Positions 24,650 to 36,292 of a stretch of 38,651 nucleotides of DNA are shown piece by piece. This stretch comes from Hyphomicrobiales bacterium (GTDB lineage: Bacteria > Pseudomonadota > Alphaproteobacteria > Rhizobiales > Aestuariivirgaceae). The translations under genes were made by a program, and so were the position numbers. The notes under the pieces are model-generated. The model was not told where the DNA came from, made no database searches, and was given only the letters and a program-made list of their open reading frames with translations. Each line of letters starts with the position of its first letter. The stretch's first letter is position 1. The stretch covers positions 1-38,651 of the forward strand of contig JAEUMI010000167.1 in NCBI GenBank assembly GCA_016792825.1, read 5' to 3'.

Positions 24650-25731
24650 GATCCTACCTCGACCATAACGCCACCAGCCCCTTGCGGCCCGCCGTAAAGA
24701 AAGCCATGCGCGCAGCCATGGATGTTGAAGGCAATGCCTCCTCCGTGCATCGCGAGGGCCGCCTTGCGCGCAAGCTCTTGGATGACTCCCGCGAAACCAT
24801 CGCCCGCGAGATAGGTGTCATTGCCCCGATGATCTCGTTTACGTCCGGCGGCTCCGAAGCTAACAACTTGGCCATCAAGAATGCCCCCGTCGAGCGCCTG
24901 CTGATTTCCGCCATTGAACATCCGGCCGTTATCGAGTCTGCCAAGGCCGCGTACAAGCCGGCCGAATTCATTCCGGTGACACCGCAAGGCGTTGTTGATC
25001 TCGAAGCCCTGGCGAAATTGCTTGAAGGGCCAAAGGCACTGGTCAGTGTCATGCTCGCCAACAATGAAACCGGCGTCATCCAGCCGCTGCGTGAAGTCGT
25101 AGCCCTTGCCCAGGCCCACGGTGCGCTGGTGCACACTGATGCAGTGCAGGCCTTCGGAAAAATCCCGGTCAATTTTGGTTTGCTCGGCGTCGATATGATG
25201 ACCATTGCTGCCCACAAAATCGGCGGCCCGACCGGCATTGGCGCTTTGGTCGTGCGTGATGGCTTGCCACTGGAACCACTCGTCCATGGGGGCGGCCAGG
25301 AACTGCGCCGCAGGGCAGGCACCGAAAATCTCGTCGGCATTGCCGGCTTTGCCGCCGTGGCCAGGGAACGCCAGTTGGATGTCAGGGCGCTTCAGGCTCA
25401 GCTTGAGGAGGCGCTTGCAGATGCGGTGATCTTCGGCGGCGATGCCCCGCGGCTCTCCAGCACCACCAATTTCGCCTACCCCGGCATGTCCGCCGAAACC
25501 CTGCTGATGAATTTTGATCTTGAAGGCGTGGCGCTGTCTTCAGGCTCGGCCTGCTCCTCGGGCAAGGTGAGCAAGTCCCATGTTCTAAACGCCATGGGCG
25601 TTGGCCCCGATCTTTCAGCGGCCGCCATCCGCGTCAGCCTCGGATGGAATACGACACAGGAACACATCGAACATTTCAATACCGTCTGGCGCCGCCTCCT
25701 GGCGCGCCACAGGGCAAGGGTTGCAGCATAA
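24646..25731 (+). CDS. Cysteine desulfurase, class I (IscS/NifS-like)
   Basis: The 361-residue PLP enzyme releases sulfur from cysteine as an enzyme-bound persulfide. It starts YLDHNATSPLRPAV, has SGGSEANNLAIKN, the cofactor Lys191 in TIAAHKIGGPTG and the catalytic Cys303 in the extended loop SSGSACSSGKVSKSHVL, which marks the IscS/NifS group rather than SufS. At 361 residues it is shorter than E. coli IscS (404) and has no C-terminal IscU-docking extension. The start GTG overlaps the iscR stop (GTGA). A second desulfurase, sufS, lies downstream in the same operon. Confidence 0.92.
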   Translation: MRSYLDHNATSPLRPAVKKAMRAAMDVEGNASSVHREGRLARKLLDDSRETIAREIGVIAPMISFTSGGSEANNLAIKNAPVERLLISAIEHPAVIESAKAAYKPAEFIPVTPQGVVDLEALAKLLEGPKALVSVMLANNETGVIQPLREVVALAQAHGALVHTDAVQAFGKIPVNFGLLGVDMMTIAAHKIGGPTGIGALVVRDGLPLEPLVHGGGQELRRRAGTENLVGIAGFAAVARERQLDVRALQAQLEEALADAVIFGGDAPRLSSTTNFAYPGMSAETLLMNFDLEGVALSSGSACSSGKVSKSHVLNAMGVGPDLSAAAIRVSLGWNTTQEHIEHFNTVWRRLLARHRARVAA

Positions 25732-25734
25732 ATC

Positions 25735-27249
<1,515 letters not shown>

Positions 27250-27250
27250 A

Positions 27251-28006
27251 ATGCTCGAAATCAAAAACCTCCACGTCAAGCTCGCCGATGAGGACCGCGT
27301 CATCCTCAACGGCCTTACGCTGTCGGTTAAAGCCGGCGAAGTCCATGCCATCATGGGGCCGAACGGCTCTGGCAAGTCCACGCTGTCCTATGTGCTATCG
27401 GGCCGCGAAGGCTATGAGGTCACCGAAGGCTCCGTCATCTACAAGGGTGAGGACCTGCTTGCCATGACGCCATCGGAACGCGCCGCGAAAGGCGTATTCC
27501 TCGCTTTCCAGTACCCCATCGAAATTCCCGGCGTGGCCACCATGCAGTTCCTGAAAGTGGCGCTCAATAGCCAGAAAAAGGCCCGAGGCGAAAAGGAACT
27601 CTCCACCCCTGACTTCATGCGCCTGGTGAAGGAGCGCGCGTCGAAACTCAACATCGGCCCGGACATGCTCAAACGCCCGGTCAATGTCGGCTTCTCCGGC
27701 GGTGAAAAGAAACGTGCAGAAATCCTTCAGATGGCGGTGCTCGAGCCATCTCTCTGCGTGCTCGATGAAACGGATTCAGGCCTCGACATCGACGCCCTCC
27801 GAGTCGTCGCTGACGGCGTCAACGGCCTTCGCTCGCCAGACCGCGCCATGATCGTCATCACCCACTACCAACGCCTGCTTGATTACATTGTGCCGGACCA
27901 TGTGCATGTCCTGTCCAGGGGCCGCATCGTAAAGTCCGGCGGCAAGTCTCTGGCCCTTGAACTCGAGGCCAAGGGCTACGCCCAATTTGAAAGCGAGGCG
28001 GCGTGA
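27251..28006 (+). CDS. sufC: Fe-S cluster assembly ATPase SufC
   Basis: This 251-residue ABC-type ATPase powers conformational change of SufBD. It has Walker A GPNGSGKST (about 37-45), a Q-loop in FLAFQYPIEIPGV, signature SGGEKKRAEI (about 146), Walker B CVLDETDSGLDID and the switch His in VITHYQRLLDYI. There is no membrane partner, as usual for SufC. The stop overlaps the sufD GTG start (GTGA). Confidence 0.97.
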   Translation: MLEIKNLHVKLADEDRVILNGLTLSVKAGEVHAIMGPNGSGKSTLSYVLSGREGYEVTEGSVIYKGEDLLAMTPSERAAKGVFLAFQYPIEIPGVATMQFLKVALNSQKKARGEKELSTPDFMRLVKERASKLNIGPDMLKRPVNVGFSGGEKKRAEILQMAVLEPSLCVLDETDSGLDIDALRVVADGVNGLRSPDRAMIVITHYQRLLDYIVPDHVHVLSRGRIVKSGGKSLALELEAKGYAQFESEAA

Positions 28007-29178
28007 ACGTGGTTGTCCAAAAAACTGCGGCCGAAATGAACTATGGCCTGTCGCTGCCCCATCGCAAGATGGAGGACTGGCGCTGGACCGATCTGCGCCA
28101 GCTCGTGGATAAGCCCTATCCGCCACGCCAAACCGTCGTTGCTGCTGCCAAGGATGTTGAACGCCTGCTAAGGTCGTCGCCCTTTGCCAAGGTCGGCGGC
28201 GCGCGCATGGTTTTCGTCAATGGCCGCTATGCCGCTGAACTCTCGCAACTCAAGAATGACACTGTAACATCCACTATAAACGTGGATGAACCCGTGATCA
28301 CCATGAATGCTGCCTTTGCAACTGATGGTGCATGCCTGAAAATTTCCGGCACGGTTGACACACCGATTGAACTTCTCTTCATTACGACGAACGCCGCTGC
28401 GCGTACAATCGCCACCCGCAATGTGGTTGAAATCGAACAGGGCGCCGCCGCCACCCTCATCGAAACCCATCTCGGCGAAGGCTCTTACCTCAGCAATTCC
28501 GTCACCCAAATTCGCGTCGGCGAAGGCGCAAGGCTTGACCGCATCAAGGTCGAGCTTGAAGCCGCCGATGCCATCCACCTCAGCCACGTCCATACAACCC
28601 TCGGCAAGAACTCGGTGTTCAACGACTTCACCCTGACCTCTGGCGCCAAAACAAATCGCCAGAACGGCACCGTGGAGTTCAAAGGGCAGGGGTCTGAAGC
28701 CAAGGTTTCCGGCGCCTTCATGTTGGGCGGCAGGCAGCACGCCGACACACGCCTGGTCATCGACCACCAGGTGCCCCACTGCACCAGCCGCGAACTTTTC
28801 AAATGCGTGATGGACGACAACGCCCGCGGAATTTTCCAGGGCAAGGTCATCGTGCAGAGGGGCGCGCAGAAAACCGACGGCAAGCAATCCAGCCATGCGC
28901 TCCTGCTCTCGGAAACCGCCGAATTCGATGCCAAGCCCGAGCTTGAAATCTTCGCCGATGATGTGGTCTGCGGCCATGGCGCTACCTCGGGTGACCTCAA
29001 CCATGATCATCTTTTTTACCTGATGTCACGCGGCATTCCGCCCGCCGAAGCCAAGTCGCTCCTTATCGCCGCCTTCGTCGGCGAAGCCTTCGACCTGATC
29101 GCTCACGAGGGCATCAAGGAAGCACTGGTCAAATTTTCCAACAAGTGGCTGAGCCAGCATCGGAGCGGCCGTGCTTGA
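28003..29178 (+). CDS. sufD: Fe-S cluster assembly protein SufD
   Basis: The 391-residue SufD is the paralogue and partner of SufB in the SufBC2D complex and is needed for iron entry. The N-terminal HRKMEDWRWTDLRQLV is typical. The core beta-helix runs through VEIEQGAAATLIETHLGEGSYLSNSVTQIRVGEGARLDRIK, and the end DDVVCGHGATSGDLNHDHLFYLMSRGIPPAEAKSLLIAAFVGE holds the conserved His and Cys at the SufB interface. The start GTG overlaps the sufC stop. The end overlaps the sufS start by 8 bases. Confidence 0.95.
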   Translation: MNVVVQKTAAEMNYGLSLPHRKMEDWRWTDLRQLVDKPYPPRQTVVAAAKDVERLLRSSPFAKVGGARMVFVNGRYAAELSQLKNDTVTSTINVDEPVITMNAAFATDGACLKISGTVDTPIELLFITTNAAARTIATRNVVEIEQGAAATLIETHLGEGSYLSNSVTQIRVGEGARLDRIKVELEAADAIHLSHVHTTLGKNSVFNDFTLTSGAKTNRQNGTVEFKGQGSEAKVSGAFMLGGRQHADTRLVIDHQVPHCTSRELFKCVMDDNARGIFQGKVIVQRGAQKTDGKQSSHALLLSETAEFDAKPELEIFADDVVCGHGATSGDLNHDHLFYLMSRGIPPAEAKSLLIAAFVGEAFDLIAHEGIKEALVKFSNKWLSQHRSGRA

Positions 29179-30388
29179 CGTTGAAAAAATTCGCCGCGAT
29201 TTTCCCATCCTCGCTCGCGAGGTGTATGGCAAGCCCTTGGTCTATCTCGACAACGCCGCCTCGGCCCAGAAGCCAAAACCCGTGCTTGACGCCATCATGA
29301 AGAGCTACACCGAGGAATATGCCAACGTCCATCGCGGCTTGCATTTCCTCTCCAATGCGGCAACCCAGAGCTTCGAGGACGCCCGCGAAGGCGTGCGCCG
29401 CTTCCTCAACGCGCCGTCCAAGGATCAGTTGATTTTCACCCGCAACGCCACCGAAGCCATCAATCTCGTGGCCCAGAGCTTTGGCGGCCTGGAGATCAAC
29501 GAAGGCGATGAGATCGTCCTTTCCATCCTCGAGCACCACTCCAACATCGTGCCCTGGCATTTCCACCGGGAGCGCCGTGGCGCAGTGATAAAATGGGCTC
29601 CCATCGATGAAGATGGGAATTTCCTCCTCGATGAATTCGAGAGGCTCCTGGGCCCGCGCACGAAGATCGTTGCTATCACCCAGATGTCGAATGCGCTCGG
29701 CACCGTCGTTCCCATCAAGGAAGTCATCAGGCTCGCCCATGCCCGCGGCATTCCCGTGCTTGTCGATGGCAGCCAGGCCGCGGTTCACATGCCCGTCGAC
29801 GTCCAGGCCCTTGATGCGGATTTTTACGTCTTCACCGGCCACAAGACCTATGGCCCCACTGGCATCGGCGTCCTCTATGGCAAGGCCAAACACCTGGACC
29901 GCATGCCGCCCTACCAGGGCGGCGGCGAGATGATCAATGAAGTCACCATGGAGGGAATTTCCTACAATAATCCGCCGCACCGTTTCGAGGCTGGAACGCC
30001 GGCCATCGTCCAGGCCATCGGCCTCGGCGCCGCACTGGATTACATGAAAAGCATCGGCCTCGAAAACATCGCCGCCCATGAAGCGGACCTCCGGGACTAT
30101 GCCACCCAGCGCCTCTCGGAAATCAATTCTCTCCGTATTTTTGGCCGCGCCAAAGACAAGGGCGCCATCCTCTCCTTCAATATGAACGGAGCCCACGCCC
30201 ATGACGTGGCAACCGTCATTGACCGGGCAGGGGTGGCGGTCCGCGCCGGTACCCATTGCACCCAGCCATTGCTGCAGCGTTTCGGCGTCACTGCCACCTG
30301 CCGGGCCTCATTTGCCATGTACAACACCCGCGACGAAGTTGATAAATTGGCCGAAGCCCTTATCTCTGCACAAAGGATATTCCTGTGA
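29171..30388 (+). CDS. sufS: Cysteine desulfurase SufS (class II)
   Basis: The 405-residue SufS supplies sulfur to SufB, normally through SufE or SufU. It has YLDNAASAQKP, NVHRGLHFLS, the PLP Lys225 in FTGHKTYGPTGIG and the catalytic Cys363 in the short loop RAGTHCTQPLLQRFG, the class II hallmark. It starts with GTG 29171 inside the end of sufD, and its stop overlaps the next start (GTGA). No sufE or sufU is in the window, so the sulfur-relay partner must be encoded elsewhere. Confidence 0.96.
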   Translation: MLDVEKIRRDFPILAREVYGKPLVYLDNAASAQKPKPVLDAIMKSYTEEYANVHRGLHFLSNAATQSFEDAREGVRRFLNAPSKDQLIFTRNATEAINLVAQSFGGLEINEGDEIVLSILEHHSNIVPWHFHRERRGAVIKWAPIDEDGNFLLDEFERLLGPRTKIVAITQMSNALGTVVPIKEVIRLAHARGIPVLVDGSQAAVHMPVDVQALDADFYVFTGHKTYGPTGIGVLYGKAKHLDRMPPYQGGGEMINEVTMEGISYNNPPHRFEAGTPAIVQAIGLGAALDYMKSIGLENIAAHEADLRDYATQRLSEINSLRIFGRAKDKGAILSFNMNGAHAHDVATVIDRAGVAVRAGTHCTQPLLQRFGVTATCRASFAMYNTRDEVDKLAEALISAQRIFL

Positions 30389-30747
30389 CAGACCTTGCGA
30401 CCGACAACGCCCCAAACCCCTCCGCCATCCCGGCCGATGAATTGGCCCGTATGACCGATGATATCGTGTCAGCCCTCAAGACCGTCTACGACCCGGAAAT
30501 TCCCGTTGATATCTATGAGCTGGGCCTCATCTATAAGGTGGATATCGACGATGACCGCAACGTCGCCATCGACATGACCCTGACCGCCCCGGGCTGCCCC
30601 GTGGCAGGCGACATGCCGGGCTGGGTTGAAAACGCCGTTTCGACCGTGCCCGGTGTAGCCAGCGCCAAGGCGAACCTGGTGTTTGATCCCCCGTGGGATC
30701 ATAGCCGGATGTCCGATGAAGCGCGCGTTGCGATGAATATGTGGTAG
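30385..30747 (+). CDS. sufT: SUF-associated MIP18/DUF59 protein SufT
   Basis: This 120-residue protein has the MIP18/DUF59 fold with DIVSALKTVYDPEIPVDIYELGLIYKVDID and the single conserved Cys in LTAPGCPVAGDMP. It ends WDHSRMSDEARVAMNMW as in SUF-operon members. SufT-type proteins help mature Fe-S proteins when demand is high, and the exact chemistry is unsettled. It has an N-terminal extension of about 18 residues rich in Pro and Ala. The start GTG overlaps the sufS stop. Confidence 0.92.
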   Translation: MTDLATDNAPNPSAIPADELARMTDDIVSALKTVYDPEIPVDIYELGLIYKVDIDDDRNVAIDMTLTAPGCPVAGDMPGWVENAVSTVPGVASAKANLVFDPPWDHSRMSDEARVAMNMW

Positions 30748-30756
30748 GATAGGAAC

Positions 30757-31134
30757 ATGGCCCAGGCAACTCCAAGACCCCGCCCCAAGGTGATGACCCT
30801 GACCGATGCCGCCGCGGCACGGGTAAAGGCGATCATTGCCAGGTCGGACACGCCCGTCGTTGGACTGCGCGTCGGCGTCAAAAACGGCGGCTGCGCCGGT
30901 ATGGAATACACCATGGATTGGGCCACCGAGCAGAAGCCTTTCGATGAAGTGATTGAGGAAAAGGGCGTGAAGGTCCTGATCGATCCAAAGGCCATCCTGT
31001 TCCTGTTAGGCACCGAAATGGATTTTCAGACGTCGGCCCTCAAATCCGGCTTCACCTTCAACAATCCAAACCAGACCTCAGCCTGCGGTTGCGGCGAAAG
31101 CGTCCAGTTGAAACAGGCTGAAGCAACCGCTTGA
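30757..31134 (+). CDS. sufA: A-type Fe-S carrier (SufA/IscA family)
   Basis: This 125-residue HesB/IscA-type carrier delivers clusters to target proteins. The three ligand Cys are present: Cys46 in GVKNGGCAGMEY and Cys110/Cys112 in SACGCGES. MTLTDAAAARVKAII at the N-terminus is typical. AGGA lies ahead of the ATG, 9 bases after the sufT stop. Its stop overlaps the TTG start of the TfoX-like gene. Confidence 0.94.
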   Translation: MAQATPRPRPKVMTLTDAAAARVKAIIARSDTPVVGLRVGVKNGGCAGMEYTMDWATEQKPFDEVIEEKGVKVLIDPKAILFLLGTEMDFQTSALKSGFTFNNPNQTSACGCGESVQLKQAEATA

Positions 31135-31478
31135 GCGTCAGCGCCAGCTTCAAGGAATTCCTCATCGAGCAAATGGCGGGCTTTGGTCCCGTCACTATCC
31201 GCCCCATGTTCGGCGGCGCCGGCGTCTATCACGATGGCCTAATGTTCGCCCTGGCGGCTGATGAAGTGCTCTATCTCAAAGTCGATGAAGCCAGTAGACC
31301 AGCATTTATAGCGGAGAACCTGCCGCCCTTTGTCTATTCCAGGAAAGACCAGAAGATCGACATGTCGTATTTTCGCAGCCCCGAGCGCTGCATGGACGAC
31401 GTCGATGAAATGGCAATCTGGTGCCGCACCGCCTACGGCGCGGCGCTGAACGCGGCAAGGAAAAAGCCAAAAAAATAA
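31131..31478 (+). CDS. TfoX N-terminal-domain protein
   Basis: The 115-residue product has the TfoX/Sxy N-terminal fold: LIEQMAGFGPVTIRPMFGGAGVYHDGLMFALAADEVLYLKVD, then LPPFVYSRKDQKIDMSYFRSPERCMDDVDEMAIWCRTAYGAAL. The name comes from the competence regulator, but these stand-alone domains are common outside competent species and have no settled role. The start is TTG 31131-31133, overlapping the sufA stop (TTGA), and I found no better in-frame start. It is the last gene of the suf operon. Confidence 0.85.
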   Translation: MSVSASFKEFLIEQMAGFGPVTIRPMFGGAGVYHDGLMFALAADEVLYLKVDEASRPAFIAENLPPFVYSRKDQKIDMSYFRSPERCMDDVDEMAIWCRTAYGAALNAARKKPKK

Positions 31479-31496
31479 TCCACCATCCAAAAAACT

Positions 31497-31562
31497 CGTC
31501 ATTCCGGCGCAAGCCGGAATCCCTATGACTTCAAGGAGAATCCGGCTTTCGCCGGGGTGACG
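31497..31562. repeat. Dispersed-type palindromic repeat, possible bidirectional terminator
   Basis: The outer arms CGTCATTCCGGCG (31497-31509) and CGCCGGGGTGACG (31550-31562) are complementary at 11 of 13 positions. Inside are two smaller hairpins: ATTCCGGC-GCAA-GCCGGAAT (31501-31520, perfect) and CCGGC-TTTC-GCCGG (31542-31555). 'CGTCATTCCGGCG...' elements of this kind occur as intergenic repeats in many alphaproteobacterial genomes. It sits between the convergent tfoX-like and rhlE genes, so it may also serve as their shared 3' end. Confidence 0.75.
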
Positions 31563-31582
31563 GAATATGTTGGCTTAGTTAT

Positions 31583-33010
31583 CTATTTCCGCAGCAAAAA
31601 CGCCGGCATGTTGCCCTTGTGGAAACCGCCGGATTCTGGCGCGTCTTCAAGTTCCCGCTCGGGCCTTGCCCGGCGCTGCTCTGGCTGGCGTGGCGGCTTG
31701 GCCTGCGGTGCGGGCTTTTCAGCGATGGGCTGTTCAACAGCTGGTCTGGCAGCAACTGGCTTTGCAGCGGCGGGCATTTTGGCAGCCGGCGCTCTGTCCG
31801 CAGGCTTTTCCCGGTGACGGCCAGGTTTTCTGCCGCCGCGCGCCGAACGCTGCTCTTTCTCTGGAGCGTCGCCGCTGTCTTCCACTGTCCCGATATCAAA
31901 ATAAGGAATTTCCTTGTTGATCAGGGTCTCGATGGCGCGCAGGTATTTCGCTTCCTCGCGGGTTACCATGGTGAAGGCATGGCCTTCGCGCCCCGCACGG
32001 CCCGTGCGGCCAACCCGGTGCACATAGTCTTCGGCGTGGATGGGCACGTCAAAATTGAACACGTGGCTCACTTCCGGAATATCAAGGCCGCGCGCCGCCA
32101 CGTCCGAGGCGATGAGATAGGTCACTTCATTGTTGCGGAAGGCGGCCAGCATCTTGAGCCGCGCCGACTGGTCCATGTCGCCATGCAAAGCGCCCGCGCT
32201 GAAGCCGTGCTTGCGCAGGGATTTTTCCAAAAGCGCCACGGTCGTCTTGCGGTTGGCGAAGACAATGCCGTTCTTCACTTTGGTCTGCGTCCGCAGCAGT
32301 GCACGCAATGCATCGCGCTTGGGCGCTGCATCATGAGGCACCTTCACCAGATATTGTTCTATGGATGCGGCCGTCGAACTCGGAGCGCTCGCTTCGATGC
32401 GTACCGGATTGTGCAGGAACTGCGTTGTGAGCCGGTGGATTTCCGGCGGCATGGTGGCCGAGAAGAACATTGTCTGCCGGGTGAAGGGCAATAGCTTGCA
32501 GATCTTCTCGATGTCGGGAATGAAGCCCATGTCGAGCATCCGGTCGGCTTCGTCGATCACCAGCATCTCGATGCCGGTAAGCAGCAACCCGCCACGCTCC
32601 ATGTGGTCGAGCAGGCGTCCCGGCGTGGCGATCACCACATCGGCGCCGCGGTTGATCTTGGCTGCCTGTGGCTCAAAGGCAACGCCGCCGATGAGAAGGG
32701 CAACGGTCAGCTTGTGCTGCTTGCCTAGCGTCTCGAAGGCTTCATGGACCTGCGCCGCCAGTTCGCGGGTGGGTTCCAGAATGAGGGTGCGTGGCATGCG
32801 GGCCCGGGCCCGGCCTTTTTCCAGCAGGGTCAACATCGGCAGCACAAAGGCCGCCGTTTTGCCCGAGCCGGTCTGCGCCAGTCCCAGCACGTCCTTGCGC
32901 TGCAAGGCATGGGGAATTGCTTCCGCTTGGATGGTCGTAGGGGTGGTATATCCGGCAGCTGAAATAGCTTCGAGTACTTTTGGACTTAGTCCGAGTTCAG
33001 AGAAATTCAT
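31583..33010 (-). CDS. rhlE: DEAD-box RNA helicase, RhlE-like
   Basis: The 475-residue RNA helicase probably acts in ribosome assembly or with RNase E in decay. Motifs in order: Q motif (FSELGLSPKVLEAISAAGYTTPTTIQ), I AQTGSGKT, Ia EPTRELAAQ, II VIDEADRMLDMGF, III FSATMP, V ARGLDIPEV, VI HRVGRTGRAG. The last 90 or so residues are a low-complexity tail rich in Ala, Pro, Lys and Arg, ending MPAFLLRK. The start is ATG 33008-33010 with no clear ribosome site. It converges with the tfoX-like gene across the palindromic repeat. Confidence 0.93.
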   Translation of the reverse strand: MNFSELGLSPKVLEAISAAGYTTPTTIQAEAIPHALQRKDVLGLAQTGSGKTAAFVLPMLTLLEKGRARARMPRTLILEPTRELAAQVHEAFETLGKQHKLTVALLIGGVAFEPQAAKINRGADVVIATPGRLLDHMERGGLLLTGIEMLVIDEADRMLDMGFIPDIEKICKLLPFTRQTMFFSATMPPEIHRLTTQFLHNPVRIEASAPSSTAASIEQYLVKVPHDAAPKRDALRALLRTQTKVKNGIVFANRKTTVALLEKSLRKHGFSAGALHGDMDQSARLKMLAAFRNNEVTYLIASDVAARGLDIPEVSHVFNFDVPIHAEDYVHRVGRTGRAGREGHAFTMVTREEAKYLRAIETLINKEIPYFDIGTVEDSGDAPEKEQRSARGGRKPGRHREKPADRAPAAKMPAAAKPVAARPAVEQPIAEKPAPQAKPPRQPEQRRARPERELEDAPESGGFHKGNMPAFLLRK

Positions 33011-33120
33011 CTAGGGTTGAAAGACCGTTCTGGCGATTTGATAAAGGGTGAGCGCCCGGGGCCGTTTCGCCACATCCGGGGGCGCGCTGATTGAGGCGGA
33101 AAATAGGGCTTTTCCAATTA

Positions 33121-33140
33121 AAGTCAAATGACTTAAGTCA
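33121..33140. promoter_or_regulatory. Reiterated AAGTCA/TGACTT palindrome upstream of rhlE
   Basis: AAGTCA-AA-TGACTT (33121-33134) runs directly into AAGTCA, so TGACTTAAGTCA (33129-33140) is a perfect 12-bp palindrome overlapping a second inverted pair. It lies about 110-130 bases upstream of the rhlE start, beyond the katG terminator. An operator or a structured leader for rhlE is possible, but no regulator is known for it. Confidence 0.35.
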
Positions 33141-33151
33141 AAGGGTTAAAC

Positions 33152-33184
33152 GGTAAAAAAGGGCGGATCTAAGAGCCGCCCTTT
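33152..33184 (-). terminator. Intrinsic terminator downstream of katG
   Basis: AAAGGGCGG (33158-33166) and CCGCCCTTT (33176-33184) form a perfect 9-bp stem around a 9-base loop. Read on the minus strand the stem ends in a run of six T (33155-33160, partly paired), a good rho-independent terminator for transcripts coming from katG. It is about 130 bases past the katG stop. The 33011-33315 gap also holds the rhlE upstream palindrome and a small GCCCC/GGGGC hairpin (33290-33303) but no gene that I can support. Confidence 0.75.
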
Positions 33185-33315
33185 GAGTTTGTTACGCTTG
33201 GGAGGTTACCGTCATTTCCCGAATCGTTCTCCTTAACCTTACTCCCTCGAAGCTGAGGATGCCACCTTTCATTGAGGCGGTGGGCAAACGCCCCCGCCGG
33301 GGCTCTCCGAAGAGG

Positions 33316-35578
<2,263 letters not shown>

Positions 35579-35686
35579 TTCTAGTCTGGAAACTGCCCGC
35601 AATTCAATCGCCAAGAGCAAGCTGCGACACCACGGGCCCCTCCTGGACACTGGTTCCAATCGAAACAAAGTCAGGCAAATTGAAGG

Positions 35687-35714
35687 CTTCACAGGCAGGA
35701 ATTTTGCTTATAGT
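35687..35714 (+). promoter_or_regulatory. Possible promoter of the GNAT gene
   Basis: TATAGT (35709-35714) fits a -10, with CTTCAC (35687-35692) as a poor -35 at 16-base spacing. If used, transcription would start only one or two bases before the ATG at 35723, giving an almost leaderless mRNA. This fits the lack of a ribosome site before that gene. Confidence 0.35.
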
Positions 35715-35722
35715 GTTTGGCC

Positions 35723-36283
35723 ATGAAGTCGCTGACCATACTTCCGTTCGCCGACACGCCAAATCTCATTGTGCGCGAGATCGAGTCGTATGACGTCAGG
35801 GCCTTTTCCGCATTCATGATGCAGCCCCGCTACCAGCGCTATACGGCCATGCGCCTGCGCAGCGACGCGGAGGTGGCTGCCTTTGTCCTGCGCTCGGTTG
35901 CCAGGCAGGGCGACGACCGCCGCAATGTCTTCCATCTCGCCGCCGAGGAGCGTTCCTCCGGCGAGGCGATTGGCGATGGCTTCCTCATCATGCAGCCTGA
36001 TCGCACCGTCGAACTGGGATGGGGGGTTCATCCCGCCATGTGGAGCTGCGGCTTTGGCACCGAAATCGGCGCTGCCCTCCTTGGCCTCAGCTTCGAACGC
36101 CTCAAGGCGAAGAGCGTCTGGTGCAAGGTCATGCGGGCAAACACCGCCTCGGCCAAACTCGCAAGCCGCATCGGCATGGCCCACGAAAAGCGCGTGGCGG
36201 GCTACGCGGTGGGCGACGGGCGTTACGAGGATGTCGATATCTACGCCATGACCGCAGCAGAATACTTCGATCTCCCGTACTGA
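35723..36283 (+). CDS. GNAT-family N-acetyltransferase (RimJ/RimL-like)
   Basis: The 186-residue protein matches the Acetyltransf_3 type: LTILPFADTPNLIVREIESYDVRAFSAFM at the start, IMQPDRTVELGWGVHPAMWSCGFGTEIGAALLGLSFERL (acetyl-CoA-binding region, about 95-135) and VMRANTASAKLASRIGMAHEKRV (N-A-S-A-K-L motif). It probably acetylates an amine on a protein or small molecule, and the substrate is unknown. ATG 35723 is preferred to a TTG two codons earlier. The thioredoxin-fold gene starts 9 bases after its stop, so the two are probably co-transcribed. Confidence 0.86.
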   Translation: MKSLTILPFADTPNLIVREIESYDVRAFSAFMMQPRYQRYTAMRLRSDAEVAAFVLRSVARQGDDRRNVFHLAAEERSSGEAIGDGFLIMQPDRTVELGWGVHPAMWSCGFGTEIGAALLGLSFERLKAKSVWCKVMRANTASAKLASRIGMAHEKRVAGYAVGDGRYEDVDIYAMTAAEYFDLPY

Positions 36284-36292
36284 GCAGCACCC

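Noticed and set aside
29129-30256. A 375-codon open frame antisense to sufS
   Set aside because: sufS has its PLP Lys and catalytic Cys in the sense frame. The antisense frame has no support.
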